From assembly GCF_003026355.1 (NCBI RefSeq), contig NZ_PYON01000001.1, positions 124,001-188,000 on the forward strand: a stretch of 64,000 nt of DNA, read 5' to 3'. Made by a program: the position numbers and the translations under genes. Origin of the DNA: Photobacterium kishitanii. Lineage in GTDB: Bacteria; Pseudomonadota; Gammaproteobacteria; Enterobacterales; Vibrionaceae. The notes beneath the pieces are model-generated. The model was given only the letters and a program-made list of their open reading frames with translations, was not told the DNA's origin and did no database searches. Every line of letters begins with the position of its first letter. Position 1 is the first letter of the stretch. Positions 63,961 through 64,000 of the stretch are shown here, piece after piece.

Positions 63961-64000
63961 TACTGTTACTACTCCGATAATGGCTAAACTAATCTAGTGA

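Noticed and set aside
1-64000. CRISPR arrays, tRNA or rRNA genes, intact prophage
   Set aside because: No regularly spaced repeats, no cloverleaf-like or rRNA sequences and no phage structural genes were seen.

Overview
The window is one contiguous chromosomal segment of an AT-rich gammaproteobacterium, almost certainly Vibrionaceae and most likely Photobacterium or a close relative. This rests on family-typical genes (DUF3634, DUF2835, a DUF3466/GlyGly-CTERM protein, a ToxR/ToxS-like pair) and on gene orders shared with Vibrio and Escherichia coli (pncB-pepN-pyrD-zapC-rlmKL-uup-rmf-fabA-lonH-matP; prc-proQ-msrC-letA-letB-rsmF). The species assignment is inference; no rRNA gene is present.

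The segment lies in the replication terminus. A 28-bp sequence at 17123-17150 matches the XerCD recombination site dif, with two differences from the E. coli site as I recall it. The matP gene is about 4.5 kb away, and two perfect matS sites (GTGACAACGTCAC) lie inside ccoI and the Lon-family protease gene. To the right of dif most genes run leftward, co-directional with a fork heading to dif.

Layout. 1-3.6 kb: partial M32 carboxypeptidase, dacA, ttcA. 3.7-6.6 kb: an accessory island with a secreted trypsin-like protease, a membrane-anchored partner and a lipoprotein. 6.7-12.6 kb: uspE, fnr and the cytochrome cbb3 assembly genes (SafE-like, ccoS, ccoI). Here fnr carries a 4-bp (TATA) duplication that shifts frame exactly at the DNA-recognition helix, and no oxidase structural genes (ccoNOQP) are present. 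12.7-16.8 kb: an SDR, then a FIST sensor and hybrid histidine kinase operon. 17.1-19.2 kb: dif followed by two decayed copies of what looks like one insertion-sequence family. 19.2-21.6 kb: a ToxR/ToxS-like membrane regulator pair and small genes. 21.6-44 kb: conserved core genes for chromosome organisation, lipid synthesis, ribosome hibernation, translation, pyrimidine synthesis, glutamate catabolism, peptide turnover and NAD salvage. 44-55.7 kb: a secreted hypothetical protein, prc, proQ, msrC, an ABC exporter, the letAB lipid-transport pair and rsmF. 55.8-64 kb: a candidate small RNA, tmaR, two cold-shock genes, efpL (yeiP), two acetyltransferases, sodC, small proteins and a duplicated Cof-type HAD phosphatase.

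The most notable signals are the dif site with insertion-sequence debris a few bases from it, the fnr frameshift beside orphaned cbb3 assembly genes, the ToxRS-like pair, the protease island, and a candidate small RNA with a C-rich single-stranded segment downstream of rsmF.
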